Positions 25,192 to 34,900 of a stretch of 64,000 nt of DNA are shown one piece after another. Source of the stretch: DATAGZ01 sp036263455. Its GTDB lineage: Bacteria; Pseudomonadota; Alphaproteobacteria; Dongiales; Dongiaceae. How positions within the stretch are numbered: position 1 is the first letter of the stretch; each line of letters starts with the position of its first letter. Under the pieces are notes generated by a model. It was not told where the DNA came from. It ran no database searches and saw nothing but the letters and a program-made list of their open reading frames with translations. Both the position numbers and the translations under genes were made by a program. The stretch covers positions 1 to 64,000 of the forward strand of contig DATAGZ010000007.1 of the NCBI GenBank assembly GCA_036263455.1, given 5' to 3'.

Positions 25192-26607
25192 CTATTGCGC
25201 GAGAGCGGAAGTCCACTCGCGAACGTCCACGAAATGACCCGCGATGGCCGCCGCCGCCGCCATGGCGGGGCTAACCAAATGGGTGCGGCCGCCCCGACCC
25301 TGGCGCCCCTCGAAATTACGGTTTGAGGTTGAGGCGCAGCGTTCGCCCGGCGCGAGACGGTCGGGGTTCATCGCCAGGCACATCGAGCAACCGGGCTCGC
25401 GCCACTCGAAACCGGCCTCGGTGAAAATCTTATCCAACCCTTCTTGCTCGGCCTGCTCCTTAACGAGACCGGAACCGGGTACCACCATCGCGGCCACATG
25501 GACAGCGACGCGTCGGCCACGCGCAATCGCGGCCGCTTCGCGCAGATCCTCGATGCGGCTGTTGGTGCAGGATCCAATGAAAACCCGGTCGAGCACGATA
25601 TCGGTCATCGGCGTGCCGGGCTTGAGATCCATGTAGGCGAGCGACCGCATCATCGCCTTTCGTTTATCCTCGTTCGCCACCTCTTCCGGCTGGGGAACGG
25701 CCCCCGTCACCGCAACGACATCCTCGGGGCTGGTCCCCCAGGTAATCTGGGGAGCGAGTGTCGCCGCATCGAGCGTTACTTCCAGATCGTAGCGCGCCTC
25801 AGGATCGCTCGGCAGCTTGCGCCAGGTCGCAAGCGCGGCCTCCCACTGTTCCCCTTGTGGGGCCATGGGGCGGCCCTTGAGATAGGCAAAGGTCGTCTCA
25901 TCAGGGGCAATGAGGCCCGCACGGGCGCCCGCCTCGATCGACATGTTGCAGATGGTCATGCGCGCTTCCATGGACAAGGCGCGAATGGCGGGGCCAGCAT
26001 ATTCGATGACATGGCCGGTGCCGCCGGCCGTGCCGATCCGACCGATGACGGCCAGGACGATATCCTTGGCGGTCACGCCGCGCGGCAGCGAGCCCGTCAC
26101 CGTGACCCGCATGTTCTTTGCAGGCCGCTGGATCAGGGTTTGGGTCGCCAGCACATGTTCGACTTCCGACGTGCCGATCCCGAAGGCGAGCGCACCAAAG
26201 GCGCCATGGGTCGATGTATGGGAATCGCCGCAGACGATGATCTGTCCCGGCAGGGTGAAGCCCTGTTCGGGACCGATGACATGGACGATGCCCTGACGCT
26301 TATCGTCGAGGGCGAAGTAAGGGACGGCAAAATCGCGGCAATTCTTCTCCAGGGTTTCCACCTGGATCCGCGACTCCCGTTCCTGAATACCCCGGGCACG
26401 GTCCTTGGTCGGCACATTGTGATCGGCGACCGCCAAAGTCAGGCGCGGCTGCCGCACATTGCGCCGCGCCTCGCGCAATCCCTCGAAAGCCTGCGGCGAG
26501 GTTACTTCATGCACCAGGTGACGATCGATATAGAGCAGGCACGTGCCATCCTCCGCCCGATCGACGAGATGGGAATCCCAAATCTTGTCGAAGAGGGTGC
26601 GCGCCAC
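25192..26607 (-). CDS. leuC: 3-isopropylmalate dehydratase large subunit (LeuC)
   Basis: Isomerises 2-isopropylmalate to 3-isopropylmalate in leucine biosynthesis, as a heterodimer with LeuD. The 471-residue aconitase-family protein starts MARTLFDKIWDSHLV, with the substrate region VCGDSHTSTHGAFGALAFG. The 4Fe-4S ligands lie in FIGSCTNSRIEDL and CSMCLAMNPD. It follows rplS by 8 bases. leuD and leuB, which often follow, are not downstream here. Confidence 0.95.
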   Translation of the reverse strand: MARTLFDKIWDSHLVDRAEDGTCLLYIDRHLVHEVTSPQAFEGLREARRNVRQPRLTLAVADHNVPTKDRARGIQERESRIQVETLEKNCRDFAVPYFALDDKRQGIVHVIGPEQGFTLPGQIIVCGDSHTSTHGAFGALAFGIGTSEVEHVLATQTLIQRPAKNMRVTVTGSLPRGVTAKDIVLAVIGRIGTAGGTGHVIEYAGPAIRALSMEARMTICNMSIEAGARAGLIAPDETTFAYLKGRPMAPQGEQWEAALATWRKLPSDPEARYDLEVTLDAATLAPQITWGTSPEDVVAVTGAVPQPEEVANEDKRKAMMRSLAYMDLKPGTPMTDIVLDRVFIGSCTNSRIEDLREAAAIARGRRVAVHVAAMVVPGSGLVKEQAEQEGLDKIFTEAGFEWREPGCSMCLAMNPDRLAPGERCASTSNRNFEGRQGRGGRTHLVSPAMAAAAAIAGHFVDVREWTSALAQ

Positions 26608-26615
26608 GCCTGGCC

Positions 26616-26993
26616 CTATTCGCTGGTCGTTTGGGGCGTGTCCATCTTCTCGACGATGCGCGCCGCCTTGCCGCGCAAGCCGCGCAGGTAATACAGCTTG
26701 GCGCGCCGCACCGCACCGCGGCGAACCAACTCGACCGAGCTCAAGCGCGGCGAATAGAGCGGGAAGACGCGTTCGACGCCCTCGCCATAGGAAATCTTGC
26801 GCACGGTGAAGGACGAATTGATGCCGGCATTCTTGCGCGCAATCACCACGCCCTCGAAAGCCTGAATGCGCTCGCGCTCTCCCTCGATGACCTTCACGTT
26901 GACCTTGACCGTGTCGCCGGGCGCGAACTCAGCAAGCTTGGCCCCGCGACCCATCTGGCTCTGCTCGATTTTTTCAATAATGACGTTTTTCAT
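26616..26993 (-). CDS. rplS: 50S ribosomal protein L19
   Basis: A 125-residue protein. The L19 signature is seen as FAPGDTVKVNVKVIEGERER and IQAFEGVVIARKNAGINSSF, then YGEGVERVFPLYSP. L19 sits at the 30S-50S interface. It is in the usual rpsP-rimM-trmD-rplS order on the minus strand. The C-terminus is about 8 residues longer than the E. coli protein, which is common in alphaproteobacteria. Confidence 0.97.
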   Translation of the reverse strand: MKNVIIEKIEQSQMGRGAKLAEFAPGDTVKVNVKVIEGERERIQAFEGVVIARKNAGINSSFTVRKISYGEGVERVFPLYSPRLSSVELVRRGAVRRAKLYYLRGLRGKAARIVEKMDTPQTTSE

Positions 26994-27011
26994 CCTACAC
27001 CTCTTGGTTAT

Positions 27012-27722
27012 CTATACAGAATGTTGGCGTGCTTGATAAGCCGCCCATAAATCGGGGCGGCGCGCACGCGTAATCTCTTCCCGCCGCTGGTGGCGCCACA
27101 ATCGGACATTTTCATGATGACCCGATAGCAAAACTTCCGGCACGGCCCGGCCCTTCCAAAGCGAAGGGCGGGTATAATGCGGATATTCCAGCAATCCGCC
27201 CTCGAAGCTTTCTTCGAGAAGCCCCCGCTCGTCGCCGATGACACCAGGCAAAAGCCGCACGATCGCATCCACGATCGCCATGGCCGCCAGTTCGCCGCCC
27301 GACAGTATGAAGTCGCCGAGGCTGACCTCGAGCGGCGCGTGCGCCTCGAGCACGCGTTCATCCACACCCTCGTAACGGCCGCAGAGCAGCACCAGGCCCG
27401 TACCCATTGACCATTCCCGCACCAGGGACTGGGTCAAGGGCCGGCCGCGTGGCGTCACATAGACAACCGGCGCCGCGAAATCCTCGCACGCCCAGGTCAA
27501 GGCTTCATCCAAAACGTCGGGCCGCATGACCATGCCCGGTCCGCCGCCGAACGGCACGTCGTCGACCGAGCGATGGCGATCATGGGCAAAACCCCGGATG
27601 TCGCGCGCCTCCAGGCTCCAAATCCCCCGTGCGAGCGCCTTGCCCGCGAGCGACGCCCCGAGTGGACCCGGAAACATCTCGGGAAACAAGGTGAGCAGGC
27701 GGACATGAAAGCCCTCAGCCAT
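27012..27722 (-). CDS. trmD: tRNA (guanine-N1)-methyltransferase (TrmD)
   Basis: Methylates G37 of tRNAs that read CNN/CGG-type codons, preventing frameshifting. The 236-residue SPOUT protein has the N-terminal LLTLFPEMFPGPLGASLAGK, the DDVPFGGGPGMVMRPD loop, the knot region LLCGRYEGVDERV and SLGDFILSGGELAAM. It overlaps the rimM 3' end by 8 bases. All core motifs are present. Confidence 0.97.
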   Translation of the reverse strand: MAEGFHVRLLTLFPEMFPGPLGASLAGKALARGIWSLEARDIRGFAHDRHRSVDDVPFGGGPGMVMRPDVLDEALTWACEDFAAPVVYVTPRGRPLTQSLVREWSMGTGLVLLCGRYEGVDERVLEAHAPLEVSLGDFILSGGELAAMAIVDAIVRLLPGVIGDERGLLEESFEGGLLEYPHYTRPSLWKGRAVPEVLLSGHHENVRLWRHQRREEITRARRPDLWAAYQARQHSV

Positions 27723-28218
27723 GATCTGCCTCGATTTCCGTAGGCAGGCGCACGGTCACATAGCCAGCGCGGCAATCTACCTCGGGAAAGAACGCCTTGG
27801 CGAACGGCAGATCGATGACGCGCTCGCCGATGGCGAGGATCAGCACATCCCCTGCGCCGTAATCGGCGACATCCCGGACCGTGCCGAGCGGCGCACCTGT
27901 TTCATCCCGCACGGCAAGCCCAATAAGATCGCAAGCATAAAATTCTTCCGCTGCGGTGGTCGGCAAGGAATTGCGCTCGATGAACAGCTCCGTTCCCTTT
28001 AGGGCTTCCGCAGCCTCGCGGCTCGCGATCCCCGCGATACGAAGATTGAGCATTGCGCCCTTGGGCACGCCGACCGGAGCCATGGCGAGCGGGTGGCCGC
28101 GCGCGTCGCTCACCTCGCCATAGGCAAGCAGATCGCTGGGATTCGCGGTCAGGCTTTTCACCCGCACCACGCCCTTGACCCCTTGCGCACCGGTAATCAC
28201 GCCCACCCTCACCCGCAT
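27715..28218 (-). CDS. rimM: 16S rRNA processing protein RimM
   Basis: Assists 30S head maturation by binding S19. The 167-residue protein has the N-terminal barrel (VGVITGAQGVKGVVRVKSLT) and the PRC-like C-terminal barrel (DLIGLAVRDETGAPLGTV). The position between rpsP and trmD is the standard one. The start lies 6 bases after the rpsP stop. Confidence 0.95.
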   Translation of the reverse strand: MRVRVGVITGAQGVKGVVRVKSLTANPSDLLAYGEVSDARGHPLAMAPVGVPKGAMLNLRIAGIASREAAEALKGTELFIERNSLPTTAAEEFYACDLIGLAVRDETGAPLGTVRDVADYGAGDVLILAIGERVIDLPFAKAFFPEVDCRAGYVTVRLPTEIEADHG

Positions 28219-28224
28219 CGCGCC

Positions 28225-28593
28225 TTATTCGCCTGCCGGCGCGGCCGCGGCCTTGGCGGCGGCTTCAGCTTCCGCCTTGGCGCGTTCCTGCGCCTTGGCC
28301 TTGGGCAGATGCTGCTTGGTCTGGTCGCGGCGCTTCGGCATCTCCGCCAAACCCACCCGGGCCAGGAACGTCTGCACCCGTTCGGACGGCAGTGCGCCCA
28401 CCTTCAGCCAGTGCGCGGCGCGATCCTTGTCGAGCACCACGCGCTCGGCGTGGTCCTTGGGCAGCATCGGATTATAGGAACCGATGCGTTCAATAAATTT
28501 CCCGTCGCGCGAAAAGCGCGATTCGGCCACCACGATGCGGTAGAAGGGACGCTTCTTGGCGCCGCCGCGGGCGAGTCTGATTTTTACTGACAT
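28225..28593 (-). CDS. rpsP: 30S ribosomal protein S16
   Basis: A 122-residue protein: VKIRLARGGAKKRPFYRIVV at the N-terminus and GSYNPMLPKDHAERVVLD in the core are S16 signatures. The C-terminal tail is an Ala/Lys/Glu-rich extension (AKAEAEAAAKAAAAPAGE) typical of alphaproteobacterial S16. It leads the rpsP-rimM-trmD-rplS run. Confidence 0.97.
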   Translation of the reverse strand: MSVKIRLARGGAKKRPFYRIVVAESRFSRDGKFIERIGSYNPMLPKDHAERVVLDKDRAAHWLKVGALPSERVQTFLARVGLAEMPKRRDQTKQHLPKAKAQERAKAEAEAAAKAAAAPAGE

Positions 28594-28622
28594 GCTTTCT
28601 CCTTATAGATGCACATATTATT

Positions 28623-29036
28623 TTATTCGGGATGATGGCAGCAGGCCTCGACCTTGTTTCCATCGAGGTCGAAGATAAACGCGCCATAATAATCAGGATG
28701 GTAGTGCGGCCTGAGACCGGGCGCGCCATTGTCGGTTCCGCCGCTCTTGAGTGCCGCTTCGTGAAAAGCCGCCACCGCCTTGCGCGAGGCCGCGCGGAAC
28801 GCTACATGCGTACCGCCCGAACGGTTGCCCGCCGGATCACACCCTTCCGATGATCCGATCCAGAAGGGCAGCGCACCGCCCGTTTCGTCGGACGCGCCAT
28901 AGCCGTGCGCGACGATTCCTTGTCCGGGAATTTCCACAGTATGGACACACCGATAGCCCAGCGGCGCGAGCACGGCATCATAGAACCGCTTGGCCGTGAC
29001 GAGATCACGGGTTCCCAAGGACACATGATCGATCAC
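28623..29036 (-). CDS. VOC superfamily (glyoxalase/bleomycin resistance-like) protein
   Basis: A 137-residue single VOC domain: MIDHVSLGTRDLVTAKRFYD, then LGYRCVHT, GTHVAFRAASRKAV and YYGAFIFDLDGNKVEACCHH. The metal-site His and Glu residues appear present, so a small-molecule lyase, isomerase or dioxygenase-like role is possible; the substrate is unknown. It starts with GTG overlapping the ffh stop (GTGA) and sits between ffh and rpsP, normally adjacent genes, so it is an insertion into a conserved ribosomal/SRP neighbourhood. Confidence 0.88.
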   Translation of the reverse strand: MIDHVSLGTRDLVTAKRFYDAVLAPLGYRCVHTVEIPGQGIVAHGYGASDETGGALPFWIGSSEGCDPAGNRSGGTHVAFRAASRKAVAAFHEAALKSGGTDNGAPGLRPHYHPDYYGAFIFDLDGNKVEACCHHPE

Positions 29037-30403
29037 CGGAAGCCTCCCTGGTTCTTGAGGAGCGCGCCCAGGCCGTGACGCGCCAGGCCTTTCTGGCCGA
29101 GCTTGTTGACCTGCTTTACCATGCGCGCCATTTCCATATGCTGCTTGAGCAGTTTATTGACCATGGGCAGATCCACTCCCGCGCCGCGCGCGATGCGCTG
29201 CTTGCGAGACGCCTTGATGATATCTGGCCGGCGCCGTTCGTCATGCGTCATGGACGAGATGATCGCAAGCTGCCGCTTGATCAGGGAATCGTCGATCTTT
29301 CCCTCGATCTGTTTTTGCATCTTGTTGAGACCCGGCAGAAAACCCATCAGGCCCGAGAGGCCGCCCATCTTCTGCAACTGGCGGAGCTGGCTCGCCATAT
29401 CCTCGAGATTAAACTGGCCGCGCTGGATTTTCTGCGCGAGTTCCTGCGCCTCCTGCTCGGCGACATTCTCCATGGCGCGCTCGACCAAGCCGACGATGTC
29501 CCCCTGCCCGAGGATGCGCCCGGCAATCCGGTCGGCGTGGAATTCCTCGAGCTGGTCGAGCTTCTCGCCCACACCCATGAATTTAATCGGGACCTGCGCC
29601 ACCGCGCGCATCGACAGAGCTGCCCCGCCGCGCGCATCGCCATCCAGCCGAGTAAGCACGATACCCGTCAGTTGAACGCGCGCCCGGAACGCGGTCGCGG
29701 TCTGCACTGCATCTTGGCCGGTCAAGGCATCGACCACCAGAAGCGTCTCGCGCGGGTTCACCGCCTGAGCGATGGCGGCAGCTTCCTCCATCATCTCCTC
29801 ATCGATCGAGAGGCGGCCAGCGCTGTCCAACAGCACCACGTCGAAACCTTCCAGGCGACCCATTTGCATCGCGCGCTTGGCAATGGAAACGGGCGGTTCT
29901 CCCGGGACGATCGGCAGGACGCGCACGCCTATCTGTTCCCCGAGCACCGCCAGCTGCTGCTGGGCGGCTGGGCGGCGCGTATCGAGCGAGGCCATCATGA
30001 TTTTCTTATTGCTGCGGTCGTGGAGGCGCTTGGCGAGCTTCGCCGTGGTAGTGGTCTTGCCCGACCCTTGCAGACCGACCAGGAGCAAGGGGACCGGGGG
30101 CTGGGCATTGAAGTTGAGATCGGCCTGCTGGCCTTCCGCGGGCGAAAGCAGCCGCACCAGCTCGTCATGGACAATCTTGATGACCAACTGGCCCGGCGTA
30201 ATGCTACGCAGTACCTTTTCGCCCACCGCTTCGGCCTGAATACGCTCGAGCAGATCCTTGACGACGGGCAAGGCCACGTCCGCCTCGAGCAGGGAAATCC
30301 GAACTTCGCGCAGCGCTTCCTCGATATGGGCAGCCGTCAGCACACCCCGTCCGGTGAGCTTGCGCAGCGTCTCGCCTAATCTCTCGCTCAGTTTCTCAAA
30401 CAT
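29033..30403 (-). CDS. ffh: Signal recognition particle protein Ffh
   Basis: SRP54 GTPase that binds signal sequences and SRP RNA to target membrane proteins. The 456-residue protein has an N domain (MFEKLSERLGETLRKLTGRG) and a G domain with LLLVGLQGSGKTTTTAKLA, DTRRPAAQQQL, VLLDSAGR and LTRLDGDARGG. The Met-rich M domain (KMGGLSGLMGFLPG and KASRKQRIARGAG) binds the RNA. The ORF is intact. A structured inverted-repeat element lies just upstream. Confidence 0.97.
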   Translation of the reverse strand: MFEKLSERLGETLRKLTGRGVLTAAHIEEALREVRISLLEADVALPVVKDLLERIQAEAVGEKVLRSITPGQLVIKIVHDELVRLLSPAEGQQADLNFNAQPPVPLLLVGLQGSGKTTTTAKLAKRLHDRSNKKIMMASLDTRRPAAQQQLAVLGEQIGVRVLPIVPGEPPVSIAKRAMQMGRLEGFDVVLLDSAGRLSIDEEMMEEAAAIAQAVNPRETLLVVDALTGQDAVQTATAFRARVQLTGIVLTRLDGDARGGAALSMRAVAQVPIKFMGVGEKLDQLEEFHADRIAGRILGQGDIVGLVERAMENVAEQEAQELAQKIQRGQFNLEDMASQLRQLQKMGGLSGLMGFLPGLNKMQKQIEGKIDDSLIKRQLAIISSMTHDERRRPDIIKASRKQRIARGAGVDLPMVNKLLKQHMEMARMVKQVNKLGQKGLARHGLGALLKNQGGFR

Positions 30404-30425
30404 TCATCGACCCAAGTTCCACGAA

Positions 30426-30499
30426 GACAAGCCCAAAACACTTCACGCCCGCGGACGATACTCGTCGGCGGGCGTGGCTCCTCGGAGCCGGGGCTTGTC
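30426..30499 (-). ncRNA. Three-stem structured element upstream of ffh (leader RNA candidate)
   Basis: GACAAGCCC (30426-30434) pairs perfectly with GGGCTTGTC (30491-30499) as a closing stem. Inside it lie two hairpins. ACGCCCGC (30445-30452) pairs with GCGGGCGT (30468-30475), extended by GACGA/TCGTC past one mismatch. GGCTC (30476-30480) pairs with GAGCC (30485-30489). This is a three-way junction 22 bases upstream of the ffh start, read as part of its leader on the minus strand. It does not look like 4.5S SRP RNA (no GGAA-capped conserved hairpin). The structure is equally foldable on the plus strand, and I know of no family it matches. Confidence 0.45.
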
Positions 30500-30605
30500 C
30501 AAGCGTGGAAAGCAAGGCCATTAACGCTATCGAGGCCCGAATGTCAAATAAAAAGACGCCTGTGTCCCGCCCGTGCGCCGTGATACGTATAGTCAGGCTG
30601 GCGCA

Positions 30606-31841
30606 ATGACATCATCCCGCAAAGACCGACGGATCCTGATCTATAGCCACGACAGTTTTGGCCTCGGCCATCTCCGCCGTTGTCGTACCATCGCCCATGC
30701 CTTGGTCGAACGTGACAAGCATCTTTCGGTGTTGATCGTGACCGGTTCCCCGATCATCGGGTCCTTCACCTTCAAGGCGCGGGTGGATTTCGTGCGGGTG
30801 CCGGGCGTGATCAAGCTCCGCGATGGTTCTTATGTCTCCTTGAGCCTGCTCACGGATATTAAGGAAACCTTGGCGATCCGTGAATCGATCATCCGGCATA
30901 CCGCCCAAATCTTTTCGCCCGACCTCTTCATTGTGGATAAAGAACCGCTGGGATTGCGCGGGGAAGTTCGTGCGACACTCGAACTTCTCAAGGAAAAGGG
31001 AACGCGGCTGGTGCTGGGTTTGCGCGATGTCATGGACGACCCGGTGCACCTCGCGCCCGAATGGCAGCGCAAGAAAGCCATGCCGGCCCTGCGCGATCTG
31101 TATGATGAAATATGGGTTTATGGTTTGCAGCAAATCGCCGACCCCCTCGATGGCCTGGCAGTGCCGGCATCGGTACGCCAGAAGATGATTTACACGGGTT
31201 ACCTGCCTCGCATGCTCCCGCCGCGCACGGGAAATTCTTCCCGTACGCTTCAAAAAATCAGCGCGCCGTATATTCTGGTGACGGCTGGCGGCGGCGGGGA
31301 CGGGGACGCGATCATCGATTGGGTGCTCAAGGCTTACGAGCAGGACCGCACATTGCCTTATCCCGCTCTTCTTGTCCTCGGGCCCTTTATGAAATCCGAG
31401 CATCAGGCAGCCTATCTCGCGCGTGCCGCCCGGCTTCCCAATGTCGAAGCGTTGACTTTTGACGCCCAGCTGGAGCAACTGATGGCCGACGCGATCGGAA
31501 TCGTGGCCATGGGCGGATACAATACTTTTTGCGAGATCCTCTCATTCGATAAGCGGGCCTTGATCGTCCCGCGCACGCGGCCGCGCCTGGAGCAGCTGAT
31601 CCGCGCCAAGCGGGCCGCCGAACTGGGCCTAGTCACCATGCTGCGCGAAAATGGGCGGCGGCCGGCATCGATTATGGCCGAAGCCTTGCATCGCCTTCCC
31701 GCGCAAAACGTGCCAAGCGCCGTCGTCATCCCAGGCATTCTGAATGGCCTTGCGACGATCCATAAACGAGCCATCCACAGCCCCGCCCTCGCAAAAATCA
31801 AGAAAACCAGCCGTTCTCCTCGCCTGTCTTACGAAGAGTAG
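30606..31841 (+). CDS. MurG-like glycosyltransferase family protein
   Basis: A 411-residue GT-B-like protein starting MTSSRKDRRILIYSHDSFGL; the GHLRRCRTIAHAL motif matches a family of MurG-like proteins. The C-terminal half resembles the nucleotide-sugar-binding lobe of GT28 enzymes: ILVTAGGGGDGDAI, AIGIVAMGGYNTFCEILSFD and KRALIVPRTRPRLEQLIRA. An upstream in-frame start at 30573 adds 11 residues, but AGG precedes this ATG. Donor and acceptor are unknown. No other sugar-polymer genes are adjacent. Confidence 0.82.
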   Translation: MTSSRKDRRILIYSHDSFGLGHLRRCRTIAHALVERDKHLSVLIVTGSPIIGSFTFKARVDFVRVPGVIKLRDGSYVSLSLLTDIKETLAIRESIIRHTAQIFSPDLFIVDKEPLGLRGEVRATLELLKEKGTRLVLGLRDVMDDPVHLAPEWQRKKAMPALRDLYDEIWVYGLQQIADPLDGLAVPASVRQKMIYTGYLPRMLPPRTGNSSRTLQKISAPYILVTAGGGGDGDAIIDWVLKAYEQDRTLPYPALLVLGPFMKSEHQAAYLARAARLPNVEALTFDAQLEQLMADAIGIVAMGGYNTFCEILSFDKRALIVPRTRPRLEQLIRAKRAAELGLVTMLRENGRRPASIMAEALHRLPAQNVPSAVVIPGILNGLATIHKRAIHSPALAKIKKTSRSPRLSYEE

Positions 31842-31966
31842 CCGGTCTACATCACCGCAATTCTTTTCTTATACGCTCGAACGGAACCGGCACAGCGAAC
31901 CCCCGAACAGCCATCGCACCACGACCGCCAATCGCCATTGTCCGCGCTTCGAGGGAAGCGTGCCGT

Positions 31967-34900
31967 CTAGGTGATGATCTGGTGATTGGCCTCGAGCGTC
32001 GCCAAGCTCACGGTCAAGTTCTGGAAGATGGCGACATCTTGCCATCCTGCCGACAGGCCGAGGGGAGCGGCATGGACGGCGTCGATATTGAGCTGCAAGG
32101 TCTCGTTATTATTGACGAACGCTATGCGAGCATACAGGGAGAGGCTATCGCCGGCATGATAGGTCGTATCGCTGACCAGCAGATCGTGAATGTTCAGCAC
32201 ATCGCCTGTCGTACCTACCTGGAAATCGGTGATGGTGTTGTTGTAGCCGAACTGACTCGGCGCCAGGCTCTCGAATCTAAACGTATCCGATCCGGCGCCC
32301 CCGGTAAGGGTATTGACGCCCTGTCCCACCTGGAAGATATTGGCGCCCGCATTGCCAATGAGCGTGAAAGAGCCATCACCCACCGTGATGTTTTCGAATC
32401 CGCTGTGGCTGCCGGAATTGGCCGCCACCTGGCCATCGCCATAGACGTAGAAGCCTGAATATGCCCCCTGGGCGAGATCGATCGTACCGAACAAAAATGT
32501 ATTGTTCGCAAAACCAATCGTATCTGCATTGCCCACGCCCCCCGCGAAGCGGGTAACCTGGGCAATGGAATCGGTCTCGGCAATCCCGCCGCGCGTCACG
32601 TTCGCATGGGCCAGGTCATTGAAGCCGTCCAACGTTAGAGTGACCTTGTCGGTGGCACCGATATCGCGGCTATAGTCCACGAGATCATTGCTCCCAGACT
32701 GTCCTTGCAGATAATCGTTGCCGCCGCCGCCGATCAGCAAATCGTTGCCCGTGCCAAAGACCCGGTCGTCACCCAAGCTGCCGTTTAAAACATTGGCATT
32801 GGCATCGCCAGTGAGCGTGTCGTTGAAAGACGAGCCGATCAGATTGATGATACCCGCATAGATATCGCCTTCGGCATCCCCGCCATGGATCGATGCGGTC
32901 GCGAGATTGATGAGTACCGCGGCGGCAGACCCGGCATAACTTGCCGTATCATTACCGCCACCGCCGATGAGAGAATCCACGCCGGCGCCGCCCACGAGAA
33001 TGTCGTCGCCCGCACCGCCATTGAGAATGTTGCTGCCCGCGGTGCCGGTCAGGGTATCGTTGAAGGTACTTCCGACGAGATTGCTAATGCCGGTCAAGAA
33101 ATCGCTTTGTGCATCGCCTCCCGAATTAACATTGGTGACCAAATTGACGGTCACGGCCGCGCCCGAGGCCGCATAGCTCACCGTGTCGTTCCCGCCGCCG
33201 CCTGTCAGGGCGTCGCCGCCAACCCCGCCTGCCAGCACGTCATCGCCCGCGCCGCCGAGCAAGATATCATTGCCCGTACCGCCGATGATCGTGTCGCTGC
33301 CGATGCCGCCATACACTACGATGCGGGCGCCATTGCTGTTGTCGATATAGTCGCCGCCCGATCCAGCGTGCACCTCCTCGATGCGCGCATTGGTCAGCGT
33401 GTAACGGCCGCCCTTATTGTCATCGATGTAGATCGAATCGTAACCCTTGCCGCCATCGATCGCAGTATCCGAGGAATCGACATGAAGAATGTCGTTGCCG
33501 TCTCCGCCATAAAGCTTGTCGGCGCCGGTCCCGGCAAAAACCGTATCGTTGCCCGCACCGCCATAGAGCGTGTCGTTGCCGGTGCCGCCATCGAGATAGG
33601 AATAGGTCTGCGAAGCCCAGACGATATCATCGCCCGCGCCTCCGGTAATGCGGACATAGAACGAAACGTTTCGTCCATCGAGTATATCATTGCCGCCATT
33701 GCCGTTGGCCTCGGTGATCGCCGCCGCCGCAAGGTCCAGCGAGACACCGCGACCGTCGGCGACGTTGGCGGTATTGTAGCCGGTTCCGCCATTGATGAGC
33801 GTATCGTCGACGTCAAAGGAGATGATATCATCGCCTGTACCGCCATAAAGCTTGTCGGCACCGGTCCCACCGATCAAAATATCGTTACCTAGACCGCCAT
33901 AAAGAATATTCGTTGCGCTATTACCGGCGAGATAATCGTTGTTCGCGCTGCCTACGAGGTTGGCAATCCCGATTAGCGTATCGCCCTGAGCGTCGCCGCC
34001 TAGATTGGCAACCTTGCCGCTTAAATCCACCTGGGTGCCAGCCGAGGAAGCGGAATAATCGGCCGTATCGATGCCACCGCCCCCGACCAGCGTATCGGCG
34101 CCCGCGCCACCCGCCAGGACATCGTCGCCCGCACCGCCATCGAGCGTATTGGTGCCGCCATCGCCGGCCAGCGTGTCATTGAATACCGATCCAGTGATCG
34201 CGGCTATGCCGGTGAGTGCATCGCCTTCCGCATCGCCGCCATGGTTGACGTTCGTCGCCAAATTGACCGAGACCGCCGCGGCAGATCCGGCATAGCTCGT
34301 CGTGTCGGTACCACCGCCCCCCACCAGAATATCCGCACCGCCCCCACCCTGGAGAATGTCATCGCCAGTGCCGCCGTTCAGGAGATTGGCGTTGTCATTA
34401 CCCGTCAGCCCATCATTGAAGGCAGATCCATTGAGATTGGTGATGCCGCTGAGCGTATCGCCCTCCGCATCTCCGCCCTGAGCGAGCTTTTGCGAAAGAT
34501 TAACCGTGACCGCGGCGGCCGAGCCAGCGTAGCTGGCCGTGTCGCTGCCTCCGCCGCCTTCCAGAGCGTCGGCCCCCGCGCCGCCTTCCAGCACGTCGTC
34601 GCCCGCGCCGCCATAAAGCGAATTGGCCGCGCCATCGCCAGTCAGCGTGTCATTATAAAGCGAACCTTCGAGATTGGTGACCGAAATCAGGAAATCCCCG
34701 TCGGCATCGCCGCCCGCGTTCTGCGAATTATCGCCGAGATTGACCGTCACGGCCGCACCGGATGTCGCATAGCTGGCCGTATCGCCGCCGCCGCCGCCGA
34801 TTATCGTATCGGCGCCCTGGCCACCGATGAAGATGTTATTGTTTCCTCCGCCCAGAAGGAAATCATCGCCGTCTCCGCCATCGAAGCTGACGATCGTTGT

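Noticed and set aside
30426..30499. 4.5S SRP RNA (ffs) next to ffh
   Set aside because: The element lacks the conserved GGAA-capped hairpin and internal loops of SRP RNA; its shape is a three-way junction instead.
32885..33892. A 335-codon plus-strand frame inside the RTX gene
   Set aside because: Repetitive shadow of the RTX repeats; the minus-strand protein has clear family motifs.
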